Shown here piece after piece: positions 15,986 to 29,602 of a DNA stretch of 64,000 bases. Within the stretch, counting starts at the first letter, position 1. Each line of letters opens with the position of its first letter. The notes under the pieces were generated by a model. It was not told the DNA's origin and searched no databases. It worked only from the letters and a program-made list of their open reading frames with translations. Origin of the DNA: Tissierella sp. (GTDB lineage Bacteria; Bacillota; Clostridia; Tissierellales; Tissierellaceae); NCBI RefSeq assembly GCF_031460495.1, contig NZ_JAVKTS010000003.1, forward strand, positions 496,001 through 560,000, in the 5' to 3' direction. A program made the position numbers and the translations under genes.

Positions 15986-17231
15986 ATATTATAGCTCCCA
16001 ATTTGGAGAATTTTTCTTCTATATCATCATATCCTCTATCAATATGATAAATATTGTCTATTTCTGTTACTCCTTCTGATACTAATCCTGCAAGAACTAA
16101 AGCTGCACCTGCTCTTAAGTCTGAGGCTTTGACTGGGGCTGAAGTTAAATTACTAACACCTTGTATAATTGCGGATCTACCATCTATCTTAATATCTGCT
16201 CCCATCCTCTTTAGTTCATCAACATGCATAAATCTGTTTTCAAATACAGTTTCAATACATACAGAAGTACCTTCACATAGACTCATTAATGCCATAAATT
16301 GAGCCTGCATATCTGTAGGGAATCCTGGATACGGCATAGTTTTCACATCTATTGCCTTTAAATTCTTTGTCCCTATGACCCTAACAGTATCTTCATTTTC
16401 AATTACTTCACAACCAGCTTCCTTAAGTTTTGCTATTACTGGTTTAACATGTGATGTAATTACATTTTCTACGATTATATCTCCACCAGTTATTGCTGCG
16501 GCTACCATAAAAGTACCTGCCTCAATTCTGTCTGGAATAATGGAGTGAACTCCTCCACCTAATTTTTCTACGCCCTTAATTCTAATAGTAGATGTTCCTG
16601 CACCCTTAATATCTGCCCCAAGTTTGGATAAAAAGCTAGCTAAGTCAACTATTTCAGGTTCCATAGCTGCATTATCGATGATAGTCTCACCTTGGGCTAA
16701 GACTGCTGCCATCATAATATTCTCTGTTGCTCCAACAGAAGGAAAATCTAAGTAAATTTTTTCTCCTACTAATTTGTCTGCATAAGCATTAATATTACCA
16801 TGATCCACATCTATTGTTGCTCCCAATGCCTTAAATCCTTTTAGATGCAAATCTATAGGCCTTGTTCCTATAGCACATCCTCCAGGTAAAGAGTTTTTAG
16901 TCTTACCTAGTCTTGATAGTAGTGGTCCCATGACTAAGAATGATGCCCTCATTTTACTCATAAGTTCGTATTTTGTTTCATAATTATTGATATTTGCAGA
17001 ATTAATCTTTATAGTACTTTTATCCAAATGCTCAACCTTAGAGCCCAATGACTTGAGTACTTCACACATTACTTCTACATCTTTTAATTTTGGTACATCA
17101 TCTAGTATAATATCCTCTGTCCCAAGTAAAGAAGCAGCTAGTATTGGAAGTGCTGAATTTTTTGCACCTGATATCCTTACTCTTCCTTTCAATGGAGGGC
17201 TTTTTTCCACCATTATTTTTTCCAAAAACAT
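15975..17231 (-). CDS. murA: UDP-GlcNAc 1-carboxyvinyltransferase
   Basis: The 418-residue enzyme transfers enolpyruvate from PEP to UDP-GlcNAc, the first committed step of peptidoglycan synthesis. The fosfomycin-target Cys119 is present in LPGGCAIG. Other landmarks are the N-terminal KNSALPILAASLL and the C-terminal RAGAALVLAGL. The start at 17231 follows AGGAGG with short spacing; an in-frame ATG six codons later is possible. The adjacent ywmB and spoIID identify it as the MurAA-type copy. Confidence 0.95.
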   Translation of the reverse strand: MFLEKIMVEKSPPLKGRVRISGAKNSALPILAASLLGTEDIILDDVPKLKDVEVMCEVLKSLGSKVEHLDKSTIKINSANINNYETKYELMSKMRASFLVMGPLLSRLGKTKNSLPGGCAIGTRPIDLHLKGFKALGATIDVDHGNINAYADKLVGEKIYLDFPSVGATENIMMAAVLAQGETIIDNAAMEPEIVDLASFLSKLGADIKGAGTSTIRIKGVEKLGGGVHSIIPDRIEAGTFMVAAAITGGDIIVENVITSHVKPVIAKLKEAGCEVIENEDTVRVIGTKNLKAIDVKTMPYPGFPTDMQAQFMALMSLCEGTSVCIETVFENRFMHVDELKRMGADIKIDGRSAIIQGVSNLTSAPVKASDLRAGAALVLAGLVSEGVTEIDNIYHIDRGYDDIEEKFSKLGAIIYRK

Positions 17232-17242
17232 CTCCTCCTACT

Positions 17243-18043
17243 TTAATATCCTGTGGTAATAATAGGTGTTCCAATCCATATATAAGTCTTGTCTTCAAAT
17301 TCATTGTACCTGATTGCCAAATTCAGATTAATCTTCTTTTCACCAGAAAATATAGAACTCTCAATTAGAGGTGTAAAGGCTGTATAGCTTGATATTGATG
17401 AATCAAAGTATTCTTCAACTACTTTCCCCTTTACCTCTCTCATGGCATAACTAACATTCTTCTTTAAGTCTTCTTCTTTTAATTTTCCATCAATTGTGCC
17501 AATAATGCAAGTAGTTATTTCTACAGGTTTGCTGAATTTCTTAAAAATACCTTCAGTCCTTTCTATTATACCACTAATATTAAAATATTTCCCGCTTTTT
17601 ATAAAATTAATAAATAGAGTTGTTTCCCCCTTCTTAGAGTCTGAGTCAAAATATGAGGATATCATTACAGTTACTGAATTTCCTTTACTATCTATTCCAT
17701 GAATTGCCAGATGATTAAAGTTTTCTTCATAAATACTTTCCTTTGAATAATACTCCTTATCTACATCAGTATTATCCATATTAACATTAAACTCTTCACC
17801 CATTATTCCCATTTTAGTCTTTATCTCTCCGCCCATTGATTCAACTGCATCCTTAGATATAAATTCATCTAAAATTATTCCTCCCATATTTAAATCCCCT
17901 TCGAGGAATTGTCCATTTAACTCTTTTAACATTAAAGATAGTACATCAGATTCAGTATGTTTTTTGCCTGCCATTGTCAATGCTGGTATTAATAAAGATA
18001 TAATAATTGCAAATAAGATTATTTTTTTAAAATTCTTTTTCAT
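17243..18043 (-). CDS. ywmB: YwmB family exported protein
   Basis: The 266-residue protein has a clear signal peptide (MKKNFKKIILFAIIISLLIPALTMA is its basic and hydrophobic start, residues 1-25) and a mature part with two repeated alpha/beta halves. Position between atpC and murA, size and secretion match YwmB, a family of unknown function with a TATA-binding-protein-like fold. AAGGAGGG precedes the start. It ends 12 bp before murA and is probably co-transcribed with it. Confidence 0.82.
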   Translation of the reverse strand: MKKNFKKIILFAIIISLLIPALTMAGKKHTESDVLSLMLKELNGQFLEGDLNMGGIILDEFISKDAVESMGGEIKTKMGIMGEEFNVNMDNTDVDKEYYSKESIYEENFNHLAIHGIDSKGNSVTVMISSYFDSDSKKGETTLFINFIKSGKYFNISGIIERTEGIFKKFSKPVEITTCIIGTIDGKLKEEDLKKNVSYAMREVKGKVVEEYFDSSISSYTAFTPLIESSIFSGEKKINLNLAIRYNEFEDKTYIWIGTPIITTGY

Positions 18044-18116
18044 TTTAGGTTCCCTCCTTAAAATTTAAAGGAAAGAGTATTTTTTAAAAATGTAAAGGGG
18101 GACAAAACATTTAAAT

Positions 18117-18170
18117 AAAAAAAGTACCCTTTCCCTATGATAAAAGTATTACCATGAGAGGGCACTTTTT
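18117..18170 (-). terminator. Terminator of the atp operon
   Basis: A long hairpin pairs AAAAAGTGCCCTCTC with GGGAAAGGGTACTTTTT across a loop of about 25 nt and ends in a T-run. It follows atpC and closes the operon. Confidence 0.8.
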
Positions 18171-18181
18171 ATACCTAAATA

Positions 18182-18592
18182 TTAATCAAATTTTTTTAAA
18201 CCCGAAACATCTAATCTATTTATTGCACGTTGAAGAGCAAGCTCTGCTCGTCTAATATCTATATTTTCTTTTCTTTCCTTGAGCATAGATTCTGCCCGCT
18301 CTTTAGCAGCCTTAGCTCTTTCTACATCTATTTCATCAGGCCACTCAGCAGCTTCAGTAACTATAGTGGCTTTATCATCTACTACTGAAATATATCCATC
18401 TACTACTGCTGCTACCTTTTCTTCCCCGTCTTGGAATATCCTTACTTTCCCAATCTTAAGAGGTGTAGTAATCGGCGCTCTTCCTTTTAGGATAGCAAGA
18501 TCACCCTCTATTCCACGAACAACAACTGACTCTACTTGTTCTGAAAAGAAAAGTCTATCGGGGGTTACAATCTCCAAATGAAAAGTAGACAT
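18182..18592 (-). CDS. atpC: ATP synthase epsilon subunit
   Basis: The 136-residue protein has the N-terminal beta barrel (FHLEIVTPDRLFFSEQVESV, IEGDLAILKGRAPI) and the C-terminal helical hairpin (AERAKAAKERAESM, AELALQRAINRLDV). Epsilon belongs to the F1 central stalk and can inhibit ATP hydrolysis. It is the last gene of the operon, 2 bp after atpD, and is followed by a strong terminator. Confidence 0.97.
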   Translation of the reverse strand: MSTFHLEIVTPDRLFFSEQVESVVVRGIEGDLAILKGRAPITTPLKIGKVRIFQDGEEKVAAVVDGYISVVDDKATIVTEAAEWPDEIDVERAKAAKERAESMLKERKENIDIRRAELALQRAINRLDVSGLKKFD

Positions 18593-18594
18593 AA

Positions 18595-20869
<2,275 letters not shown>

Positions 20870-20905
20870 AATTTACACCACCTTTAGGCAATTGTCAATT
20901 GACAA

Positions 20906-22420
<1,515 letters not shown>

Positions 22421-22428
22421 TCACTCTT

Positions 22429-22971
22429 CTAGTTTGTCGCCCCACTAATGGCTTTCCCTATAGCCTCTAGTTGGCCTCTTACAGTGCCATCTACAAGTTT
22501 GTTTTCAACCTTTAATAAAACTCCTCCAATAATAGTACTATCCACATTATTGGTTAGTTCAATTTTCTTGTCTAACTTATTCATAAGAATTGTCATAAGT
22601 TTAGACTTAGCTTTTTCTTCCATAGGTACTGCTGTTACAGCAACAACTCTAACAATATTTTCATGTTCATTAAATAATTCTTTATAACTATCTATTATCT
22701 CCAAAATATGAGCTTCTCGTCTTTTATCAATTAAAACATATAGGAAATTCACCATTTCAGTGGATATCTTATCTTTGAAAAGTTCATCTATTAAAGAATG
22801 TTTTTCTTTTTTACTAATCTTTGGATGATGTAATATCTGAAGCAATTTTGGTTCTGAAGTAAATATTGACTTTAGGTAATCTAATTCTTTATCAAATATG
22901 GAAATCTTGTTAGTATCAATTCCAGCTTCAAATAATGCTAAAGCATATCTTTTACCAACTAACTTTGCCAT
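22429..22971 (-). CDS. atpH: ATP synthase delta subunit
   Basis: The 180-residue protein has the OSCP/delta pattern: an N-terminal helical bundle beginning LVGKRYALALFEA and a C-terminal region ending in IIGGVLLKVENKLVDGTVRGQL. It links the peripheral stalk to the F1 head. Its start overlaps the end of atpF by 13 bp, which implies translational coupling. Confidence 0.97.
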   Translation of the reverse strand: MAKLVGKRYALALFEAGIDTNKISIFDKELDYLKSIFTSEPKLLQILHHPKISKKEKHSLIDELFKDKISTEMVNFLYVLIDKRREAHILEIIDSYKELFNEHENIVRVVAVTAVPMEEKAKSKLMTILMNKLDKKIELTNNVDSTIIGGVLLKVENKLVDGTVRGQLEAIGKAISGATN

Positions 22972-23468
22972 TTTGAATTACCTACCTCATCAATAAATTT
23001 ATCGATTAAACCTTTTTGACTATCCATATTAATTTTCTCCTCCATGATTTTGGAGGCTATTAATACCGCCATTTCTCCGGCTTGAGATTTAATATCTTGG
23101 AAAGCAACTTCTCTTTCACGAACTATTTCTCGTCTAGCTCTAGAGATTATGGCCTCAGCTTCTTTTCTAGCTTCAACAACAATACCTTCCTTTAATTCCT
23201 CTCCACGCTTTCTAGCAGATTCTATGATTTCTTGACTTTCTTTTTTAGCATGGCTTATTTTTGACTCATAACCATCCTTTAGAGCTGTAGCTTCTTCTCT
23301 CAAAACCTTAGCTCCATCAATATCTGATTTGATTTTTTCCTGTCTATCACTTAAAGCCTTGGAAACTGGCTTGTGTAGGAAATGCCTAAGCATTAAAAAG
23401 AGTAAAAACAAAGCAGCCCAAGCTAGGATCATAGAAGAAAGCTCTGGTAAGGTTCTAACTTGTATCAT
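22959..23468 (-). CDS. atpF: ATP synthase b subunit
   Basis: The 169-residue protein has one N-terminal membrane segment (about residues 12-28) and a long charged coiled coil, the classic peripheral-stalk b subunit. A single b gene is present, so the stalk is probably a homodimer. It overlaps atpH by 13 bp. Confidence 0.97.
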   Translation of the reverse strand: MIQVRTLPELSSMILAWAALFLLFLMLRHFLHKPVSKALSDRQEKIKSDIDGAKVLREEATALKDGYESKISHAKKESQEIIESARKRGEELKEGIVVEARKEAEAIISRARREIVREREVAFQDIKSQAGEMAVLIASKIMEEKINMDSQKGLIDKFIDEVGNSKWQS

Positions 23469-23517
23469 AATCTTACCTCCTTATCTTGAAATACTCAAAA
23501 TGATATTTCAATAGATA

Positions 23518-23823
<306 letters not shown>

Positions 23824-23836
23824 TTAAAAAACAGTA

Positions 23837-24505
23837 TTATTCTTCTCTACCACCTATGAATATCATAGATAACATAATAAATATAAAAGTTTGTAGCAAT
23901 CCAGAAAACACATCAAAATAAGCATGTAACGGAGTTGCTATAATTGGTGCAAAAATTCCCAATGCTTGGTATAGTAATGCCATAATAATACCACCACTCA
24001 TTACATTTCCAAATAGACGGAAAGATAATGAAATTGGATTAGCTAAGTCACCTATTACATTCAGCGGAGTTAAAAATGCCATAGGCTCCGTATATCCTTT
24101 AAGATACTTAAAGATACTTCCTGAATTTTTTATTTTCCAGAATTGGGTTAATACAAAAGTGACTAAAGCTAAAGATAAGGTAACTGAATAATCAGATGTA
24201 GGTGGTGAAAAACCTAGTAATCCAAATAAATTAGCTACAGCTAAGAATAACGCTAAAGTAAGCATATATGGTGCAAATTGCATATTTTGCGGCCCCATAG
24301 TACTTCTAACTAATCCTTCTACAGCTTCAACCAACATTTCTACAACATTTAGGAAATTCGATGGTACTTCATCTACATTAGCCTTTTTAATTTTACTATT
24401 AACTACTAAGGCAAAGATAATTAATAGTATTACAACTACCCACATATTAACGATAGTGTCGGGTATAATGATTTCCCTTCCAAAGATTCTTACTAATAGT
24501 TCCAA
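23837..24505 (-). CDS. atpB: ATP synthase a subunit
   Basis: I place the start at a TTG at 24505, because AAGGGAGGG lies directly upstream and inside the longer open frame that runs to 24532. The product is 222 residues with five to six membrane helices. The stator region contains the essential Arg in LSFRLFGNVMSGG and the C-terminal LQTFIFIMLSMIFI. It forms the ion channel with the c ring. Confidence 0.95.
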   Translation of the reverse strand: MELLVRIFGREIIIPDTIVNMWVVVILLIIFALVVNSKIKKANVDEVPSNFLNVVEMLVEAVEGLVRSTMGPQNMQFAPYMLTLALFLAVANLFGLLGFSPPTSDYSVTLSLALVTFVLTQFWKIKNSGSIFKYLKGYTEPMAFLTPLNVIGDLANPISLSFRLFGNVMSGGIIMALLYQALGIFAPIIATPLHAYFDVFSGLLQTFIFIMLSMIFIGGREE

Positions 24506-24582
24506 AATATCCCTCCCTTCATTTGCAGTCAATATTAGGTTTCCGCATTTCCTAGATGCAGTATATAATTAATTTTTATTAA

Positions 24583-24954
24583 TTATCTTTGAAAATCTTT
24601 GTCAAATATTCCTGAACCCAAAATCACAAATTTTACTATCAAAAGCCCTAAAATAGCAGCTGGAAAGTTGAGATAATCTGCTAAGGCTGCAACTCCAAGA
24701 ACAATAAAGTATATAAAGTATCGCAACATATAATGTACTGTAGAATAAGCAGTAGCCTTTCCAGGTGTCATATTTACAGCCTTATTGATAGTATTATGAA
24801 GCAATTTAAAGCCTAATATACTAATAATCCCTCCAAATGCATACCCAAGTATAACTGGCTTAGGATTTTTAAAAGCAAAGGCGGATATTCCTATAATAAG
24901 TAAGGAAACTATAGCTGTTCTTTTAACTACTTTAAATACTAAATGATTGTTCAT
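24583..24954 (-). CDS. atpI: ATP synthase subunit I
   Basis: The 123-residue protein has four predicted membrane helices and lies directly before atpB, the usual place of AtpI. AtpI assists assembly of the c ring in several bacteria. Sequence conservation in this family is low, so the call rests on topology and position. It overlaps nothing and follows the AtpZ-like gene by 4 bp. Confidence 0.8.
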   Translation of the reverse strand: MNNHLVFKVVKRTAIVSLLIIGISAFAFKNPKPVILGYAFGGIISILGFKLLHNTINKAVNMTPGKATAYSTVHYMLRYFIYFIVLGVAALADYLNFPAAILGLLIVKFVILGSGIFDKDFQR

Positions 24955-24958
24955 CTAT

Positions 24959-25186
24959 TCACTTCCTCTTATTTTTTAGGCCCACAGTCAATTTAAATAT
25001 ATTTAAAAACCCTGCACCAGCACCAAGAATAATGAAAATAATAGTAAAGATACCATTCAAACCTAATTTCTTATCAATGAGCTGCCCAAAGAAAACACCT
25101 AGTAGAATAGGTGTAATCACAGACAATCCAATTTGGCTAATTAATCCTAGATTTTGAAGGGTATCCTTATAGTTTTTATTCTTCAT
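24959..25186 (-). CDS. atpZ: AtpZ/AtpI family small membrane protein
   Basis: This 75-residue protein has two membrane helices. The second half reads LGVFFGQLIDKKLG followed by FIILGAGAGFLNIFKL, the AtpZ pattern. AtpZ proteins form part of a Mg2+/Ca2+ channel or help ATP synthase assembly. It is the first gene of the atp operon. A consensus promoter lies about 95 bp upstream, with paired repeats between. Confidence 0.85.
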   Translation of the reverse strand: MKNKNYKDTLQNLGLISQIGLSVITPILLGVFFGQLIDKKLGLNGIFTIIFIILGAGAGFLNIFKLTVGLKNKRK

Positions 25187-25215
25187 ATTTTCACCTCAAT
25201 AAAGGTAATTTATCC

Positions 25216-25249
25216 TTAGTATGTCATACTATAACATTAGTATGTCATA
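25216..25249. repeat. Paired 13-bp direct repeats in the atp leader
   Basis: TTAGTATGTCATA occurs at 25216-25228 and again at 25237-25249, 21 bp apart, about two helical turns. The first copy lies in a perfect palindrome AGTATG-T-CATACT. They lie downstream of the atp promoter, so they could be an operator or a leader RNA structure. Confidence 0.6.
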
Positions 25250-25279
25250 ATATGTTGAAAAACATATATTTCTATAGCA

Positions 25280-25308
25280 ATTATATAAAATTTTAGAATA
25301 TTATGCAA
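25280..25308 (-). promoter_or_regulatory. Vegetative promoter of the atp operon
   Basis: On the minus strand TTGCAT (25303-25308) and a perfect TATAAT (25280-25285) are 17 bp apart. Transcription would start near 25273 and run into atpZ through a leader of about 85 nt. Confidence 0.75.
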
Positions 25309-25350
25309 GTAGTTTAATGTCATATCATAGGATTTCATAAGCCGTATATG

Positions 25351-25381
25351 AAAACTAGCTCTTGACTCAAGAGCTAGTTTT
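25351..25381. terminator. Terminator after atoE
   Basis: A perfect 14-bp stem AAAACTAGCTCTTG/CAAGAGCTAGTTTT with a 3-nt loop lies 14 bp beyond the atoE stop and just before the atp promoter. It should end the acetoacetate operon. Confidence 0.85.
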
Positions 25382-25394
25382 TATCAAGTGCTTT

Positions 25395-26744
25395 TTATAA
25401 AAACAGGAATGCTAATGAGATAACTACACCTGAATAAATCAAGTCCATTAAGCAGAATCCCATAATATCTCTAGCACCAAGTCCTGCAATACCTAAAGCT
25501 GGTAATGCCCAGAACGGTTGAATCATATTGGTCCAAGCATCTCCCCAAGCAATAGCCATAGCTGTTTTAGCAGCTGGTACACCTAATTCTAACCCAGCAG
25601 GCATCATAATAGGAGCTTGAACTGCCCATTGTCCACCACCTGAAGGTACGAAGAAATTAACAATACCTGCAGCCCAGAAAGTAAATAGTGGGAATGTTTT
25701 TTCTGTTGCTATACTTACGAACCAATTGGATATCTGACCTGCTAAACTAACTCCTTCAGGAGTTGCACCTGTCATCATACCCATAATACCTGCATAAAAT
25801 GGAAATTGTAATAATATTGGTCCTGCTCCCTTGGCAGCTTCACCGAAAGCATGGATGAATCTCCTTGGTGTTTGGTGGAATAAGATACCAAATGTTAGGA
25901 ATATTAAATTTACAATGTTTAAGTTTAAGTCAAATCCCTTAGTGATAAAGTGATTTACTATATAAGTCATACTAATTGCAAATACAATAATATTAACTAT
26001 CTTGCTGTTTTCAACCTTATCAGCTGGTGTATCATTTTTAGCAAAAGAATCATCTTCTTCTTTATCTACTAATAAATGCTTGTCTACTATTACAGTAAAC
26101 TTCTTCTCTGGATGCATTGCCCTGTTAATTAAAGGCAAAGTAAATATTAAGATACCAGAAATTACTAGGTTTAACACTGAAAATATTGTTTCTGTTGTTG
26201 GAATAATGTCAGTTATAGCTCCTGCTGTTTGAGCAGCATTGGCAGCAGCATTAGTTGCTAGTGTCAATGGTATAGATCCTGAAATTCCTCCATGCCAAAC
26301 TAAAAATCCTGAGTAAGCAGACGCTATAAGAAGTCTGTAGTCAACATCTTCTACCTCTTTTGCAAGTTCCTTTGCATACAATGCTCCAATAACTAAACCA
26401 AAACCCCAGTTAATCCAGCATGCAATAGCTGATACTAAGGAAACTGCAAAGATTGCTTGAGTTGGTGTTTTTGCTACCTTTGCTAAACTTCTTAAAGTGC
26501 CTTTGAAAGGTTTAGAGCTAGCTAATGTATGACCAGTAACTAATACTAATGCCATTTGCATTGAAAATGCTAGTAAAGCCCACACTCCATTACCCCAATG
26601 ATTGATCATTGTGAATAAGCTTTGTCCTGTAGATATTGTACCTAATGCTAATGTAATGATTGTTAGAAAAATTGCAAATAGGAATGCATCAGGTAAATAC
26701 TTTTGAACGATTGCTACGAATACATTTGTTAACTTTTTAAACAT
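25395..26744 (-). CDS. atoE: AtoE-type short-chain fatty acid transporter
   Basis: The 449-residue protein has about ten to twelve membrane helices and family signatures such as FVPSGGGQWAVQAPIMMPA and WGDAWTNMIQPFWALP. AtoE carriers move acetoacetate, butyrate and related acids. It is the last gene of the thiolase/CoA-transferase operon. A 13-bp hairpin in the preceding gap may lower its expression relative to the enzymes. Confidence 0.93.
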   Translation of the reverse strand: MFKKLTNVFVAIVQKYLPDAFLFAIFLTIITLALGTISTGQSLFTMINHWGNGVWALLAFSMQMALVLVTGHTLASSKPFKGTLRSLAKVAKTPTQAIFAVSLVSAIACWINWGFGLVIGALYAKELAKEVEDVDYRLLIASAYSGFLVWHGGISGSIPLTLATNAAANAAQTAGAITDIIPTTETIFSVLNLVISGILIFTLPLINRAMHPEKKFTVIVDKHLLVDKEEDDSFAKNDTPADKVENSKIVNIIVFAISMTYIVNHFITKGFDLNLNIVNLIFLTFGILFHQTPRRFIHAFGEAAKGAGPILLQFPFYAGIMGMMTGATPEGVSLAGQISNWFVSIATEKTFPLFTFWAAGIVNFFVPSGGGQWAVQAPIMMPAGLELGVPAAKTAMAIAWGDAWTNMIQPFWALPALGIAGLGARDIMGFCLMDLIYSGVVISLAFLFL

Positions 26745-26781
26745 TATACTTCCTCCTCTTTAGTTGAATATTTATATATTA

Positions 26782-26818
26782 CATAGATATTACCCACATA
26801 TAGTAGGTAATATCTATG
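26782..26818 (-). promoter_or_regulatory. Intercistronic hairpin between CoA transferase and atoE
   Basis: CATAGATATTACC (26782-26794) pairs perfectly with GGTAATATCTATG (26806-26818). There is no T-run after it on the minus strand, so it looks like a processing or RNA-stability element that separates soluble-enzyme and transporter expression. Confidence 0.6.
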
Positions 26819-26826
26819 GCAATATC

Positions 26827-27477
26827 TTATATTTCCATTTTAACTAAATCATCAGCAATTATTAATGTTGCTTCTGTAGCAGCTTGTACTTCCTCTAAAG
26901 TATATTCTGGATTAATTTCTTTCAAAAGTAGCCCTTTTTCAGTTACTTCCATAACTCCCATTTCAGTAATAATAAGATTTACTTGGCCTGCAGCTGTAAG
27001 TGGAAGATTACATTCTTTTAATATCTTGTGATTTCCCTTTACTGTATGTTCCATAGCTACGATAACCTTTTTTGCACCTGTAACTAAGTCCATAGCTCCA
27101 CCCATACCTGGTACCATTTTTCCTGGGATCATCCAGTTAGCTAAATTACCTTTTTCGTCTACTTGAAGTGCTCCAAGTACTGTCATATCAACGTGGCCAC
27201 CACGAATAATGCCAAAGGAAGTCGCAGAGTCGAAGAATATTCCCCCCGGTAAAATAGTTACACATTGAGCTCCAGCATTTACTATATAAGGATCTTCTTT
27301 CCCTTCTTCAGGAGCAGGTCCAAGACCTAAGAATCCGTTTTCTGATTGGAAGTAAACACTTATATTTTCAGGTACATGGTTAGCTACCATAGTTGGTAAA
27401 CCAATACCAAGGTTAACTACGTCTCCATCTTTTAATTCATTTGCTACACGTTTAGCAATAAATTCTTTCTTATCCAT
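26827..27477 (-). CDS. atoA: Acetate/butyrate-acetoacetate CoA-transferase subunit B
   Basis: The 216-residue beta subunit has the catalytic glutamate in SENG (Glu46) followed by GFLGLGP, and the [16 protein letters not shown] segment. With subunit A it moves CoA between acyl-CoA and acetoacetate. The two genes overlap by one base (27477). In a lysine fermenter the partner acids would be acetoacetate and butyrate or acetate; exact specificity cannot be read from sequence. Confidence 0.95.
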   Translation of the reverse strand: MDKKEFIAKRVANELKDGDVVNLGIGLPTMVANHVPENISVYFQSENGFLGLGPAPEEGKEDPYIVNAGAQCVTILPGGIFFDSATSFGIIRGGHVDMTVLGALQVDEKGNLANWMIPGKMVPGMGGAMDLVTGAKKVIVAMEHTVKGNHKILKECNLPLTAAGQVNLIITEMGVMEVTEKGLLLKEINPEYTLEEVQAATEATLIIADDLVKMEI

Positions 27478-28133
27478 TATTTGTCACCTCCGTTAACAAT
27501 GTAGTCTACAAATATTCCTGAAGTAACAACATCATTAGGATCAAGATCTCCTACTTTTACAACCTTTTCAGCTTCTACTATTACAATATCAGCAGCAGTT
27601 GCCATAAGAGAATTGAAGTTTCTTGTTGCACCATAATAAACGATATTGCCAAATTCATCTACAGTTTCTCCAGCTATCAATGCTACATCAGCTCTAAGCG
27701 GCATTTCAAGAAGATAAGTCTTTCCATCAATTACCATCTTTTCTTTACCTTCTTCAACTATTGTACCTACTCCTGTTGGTGTTAAGAATCCGCCAAGGCC
27801 AGCTCCTCCAGCTCTTACTTGCTCAGCAAGAGTACCTTGGGGTACAAGAACTACTTCCATTTCACCTGAGTTCATTTGATTACCAGTCTCACGATTTGTA
27901 CCAACATGAGAAGCGATAAGTTTTTTAATTTGTTTGTTTACTACAAGTTTACCAGCACCTATCTCTGGAAATCCAGAGTCATTACAGATTAATGTTAAGT
28001 CTTTAACACCTTTCTTTTCTAGTGCGTCCATTAGTCTATGTGGGCTACCACATCCTAAGAATCCACCAACCATAATAGTCATGCCATCTTTAATATGGTT
28101 TATAGCTTCATCTATTGAAATAACCTTATTCAT
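27477..28133 (-). CDS. atoD: Acetate/butyrate-acetoacetate CoA-transferase subunit A
   Basis: The 218-residue alpha subunit has the glycine-rich CoA-binding region [14 protein letters not shown] and later [18 protein letters not shown], typical of family I CoA transferases. It is followed with a one-base overlap by subunit B. The 154-bp gap upstream carries intergenic repeats rather than a clear promoter, so it is probably read from the thiolase promoter. Confidence 0.95.
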   Translation of the reverse strand: MNKVISIDEAINHIKDGMTIMVGGFLGCGSPHRLMDALEKKGVKDLTLICNDSGFPEIGAGKLVVNKQIKKLIASHVGTNRETGNQMNSGEMEVVLVPQGTLAEQVRAGGAGLGGFLTPTGVGTIVEEGKEKMVIDGKTYLLEMPLRADVALIAGETVDEFGNIVYYGATRNFNSLMATAADIVIVEAEKVVKVGDLDPNDVVTSGIFVDYIVNGGDK

Positions 28134-28157
28134 TAGAAAACCTCCCGTATATATTTA

Positions 28158-28271
28158 ATTTACAATTAACAGAGAACAATTAACAATTGAATTTTAGAAC
28201 CAAGATCCTCCATTACATTCAGGATGACAGTCTTTGGGTTTCATTACTAATTGTTAATCGTTAAATGTTAA
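28158..28271. repeat. Intergenic period-7 element with a TCATCCTGA-type core
   Basis: One arm holds seven-base units ACAATTA, ACAGAGA, ACAATTA, ACAATTG and the other is the inverse (CTAATTGTTAATCGTT). Between them the minus strand reads CTGTCATCCTGAATG...GGAGGATCTT, which resembles a repeat scattered through many bacterial genomes. No coding sequence is present. Confidence 0.6.
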
Positions 28272-28287
28272 CTCGATATCAAAACGC

Positions 28288-29469
28288 CTATCTTTTAACT
28301 ATCAGTGCTATTCCTTGGCCTCCGCCTATACAAAGTGTAGCTAAACCATTTTTAGAATCTCTTTTTTCCATTTCGTGTAATAATGTAACTAAAATTCTTG
28401 CACCTGAAGCTCCTATTGGATGACCTATTGCAATAGCTCCACCATTTACATTTGTTTTTTCTGTATCTAATTTAAGGTCTTTAATAACTGATAATGCTTG
28501 AGCAGCAAAAGCTTCATTTGCTTCTACTAGATCTAAGTCTTCTACAGTCATGTTAGCTTTAGCTAAAGCTTTTCTTGTAGCTGGAATAGGTCCAGTTCCC
28601 ATAATTGATGGGTCTACACCTGCTGAAGCATATGATGCAATTGTTGCTAATGGTTTGATTCCAAGTTCATCTGCCTTTTCTTTGCTCATTACAACTAATG
28701 CAGCTGCCCCGTCATTAATACCTGAAGAAGTACCTGCAGTTACAGTACCATCTTTTTTAAACGCTGGTCTAAGTTTTGCCAAAGTTTCAATAGTAGTACC
28801 AAACTTTGGATATTCATCTGTATCTACTATAATTGGATCTCCCTTTCTTTGAGGGATTTCAATAGCAACGATTTCTTCTTTAAATCTGCCGTTTTTAACA
28901 GCTTCTTCTGCTCTGTTTTGACTAACTAACGCAAGATTATCTTGTTCTTCACGAGTAAGACCATATTTCTCTACAATATTTTCTGCAGTAATTCCCATAT
29001 GATAATCATTGAAAACATCCCATAAACCGTCTTGTACCATATAATCTTCAATAGCGCCATTACCCATTCTTTGTCCCCATCTAGCAGATTTTAAAAGATA
29101 TGGAGCTTGGCTCATGTTTTCTGTACCACCTGCTACTACAATATCAGCTTCTCCTGCTAAAATAGCTTGAGCTGCCAATGCTACAGTTTTAAGTCCTGAA
29201 CCACAAACCTTATTAATTGTAAATGAAGGAACTTCTATAGGGATTCCTGCACCTACGGATACTTGTCTAGCTACGTTTTGACCTAATCCTGCTTGCAATA
29301 CATTTCCAAAGATTACTTCGTCAACAAGGCTTGGATCTACATTTGCTCTCTTCAAAGCTTCCTTTACAACTGTAGTACCAAGTTGTACTGCTGGAACATC
29401 TTTAAATTTACCACCAAAAGCACCTACTGGTGTTCTAACTGCTGATACTATAACTACTTCTCTCATCAT
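28288..29469 (-). CDS. atoB: Acetyl-CoA acetyltransferase (thiolase)
   Basis: The 393-residue enzyme has all thiolase signatures: the acyl-acceptor Cys in [16 protein letters not shown], the His in [17 protein letters not shown] and the C-terminal Cys in [10 protein letters not shown]. It interconverts acetoacetyl-CoA and two acetyl-CoA. It is the first gene of the operon and is preceded by a sigma-54 promoter about 115 bp upstream. AGGAGG lies 6 bp before the start. Confidence 0.96.
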   Translation of the reverse strand: MMREVVIVSAVRTPVGAFGGKFKDVPAVQLGTTVVKEALKRANVDPSLVDEVIFGNVLQAGLGQNVARQVSVGAGIPIEVPSFTINKVCGSGLKTVALAAQAILAGEADIVVAGGTENMSQAPYLLKSARWGQRMGNGAIEDYMVQDGLWDVFNDYHMGITAENIVEKYGLTREEQDNLALVSQNRAEEAVKNGRFKEEIVAIEIPQRKGDPIIVDTDEYPKFGTTIETLAKLRPAFKKDGTVTAGTSSGINDGAAALVVMSKEKADELGIKPLATIASYASAGVDPSIMGTGPIPATRKALAKANMTVEDLDLVEANEAFAAQALSVIKDLKLDTEKTNVNGGAIAIGHPIGASGARILVTLLHEMEKRDSKNGLATLCIGGGQGIALIVKR

Positions 29470-29584
29470 TTTCTACCTCCTGTTTTTTATAATTCTTTTA
29501 TATCCATATTCTTGGATAAAAATATAATGATTGATAGATTGATTATATCATATCTTACAATAATGATTTTCCATCTGCTTATTA

Positions 29585-29602
29585 TTGCAATTATCATGCC
29601 AA
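29585..29602 (-). promoter_or_regulatory. Sigma-54 promoter of the thiolase operon
   Basis: The minus strand reads TTGGCATGATAATTGCAA, which fits the -24/-12 consensus TTGGCACG-N4-TTGC with one mismatch. It lies between the thiolase gene and a sigma-54 activator gene. Confidence 0.85.
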
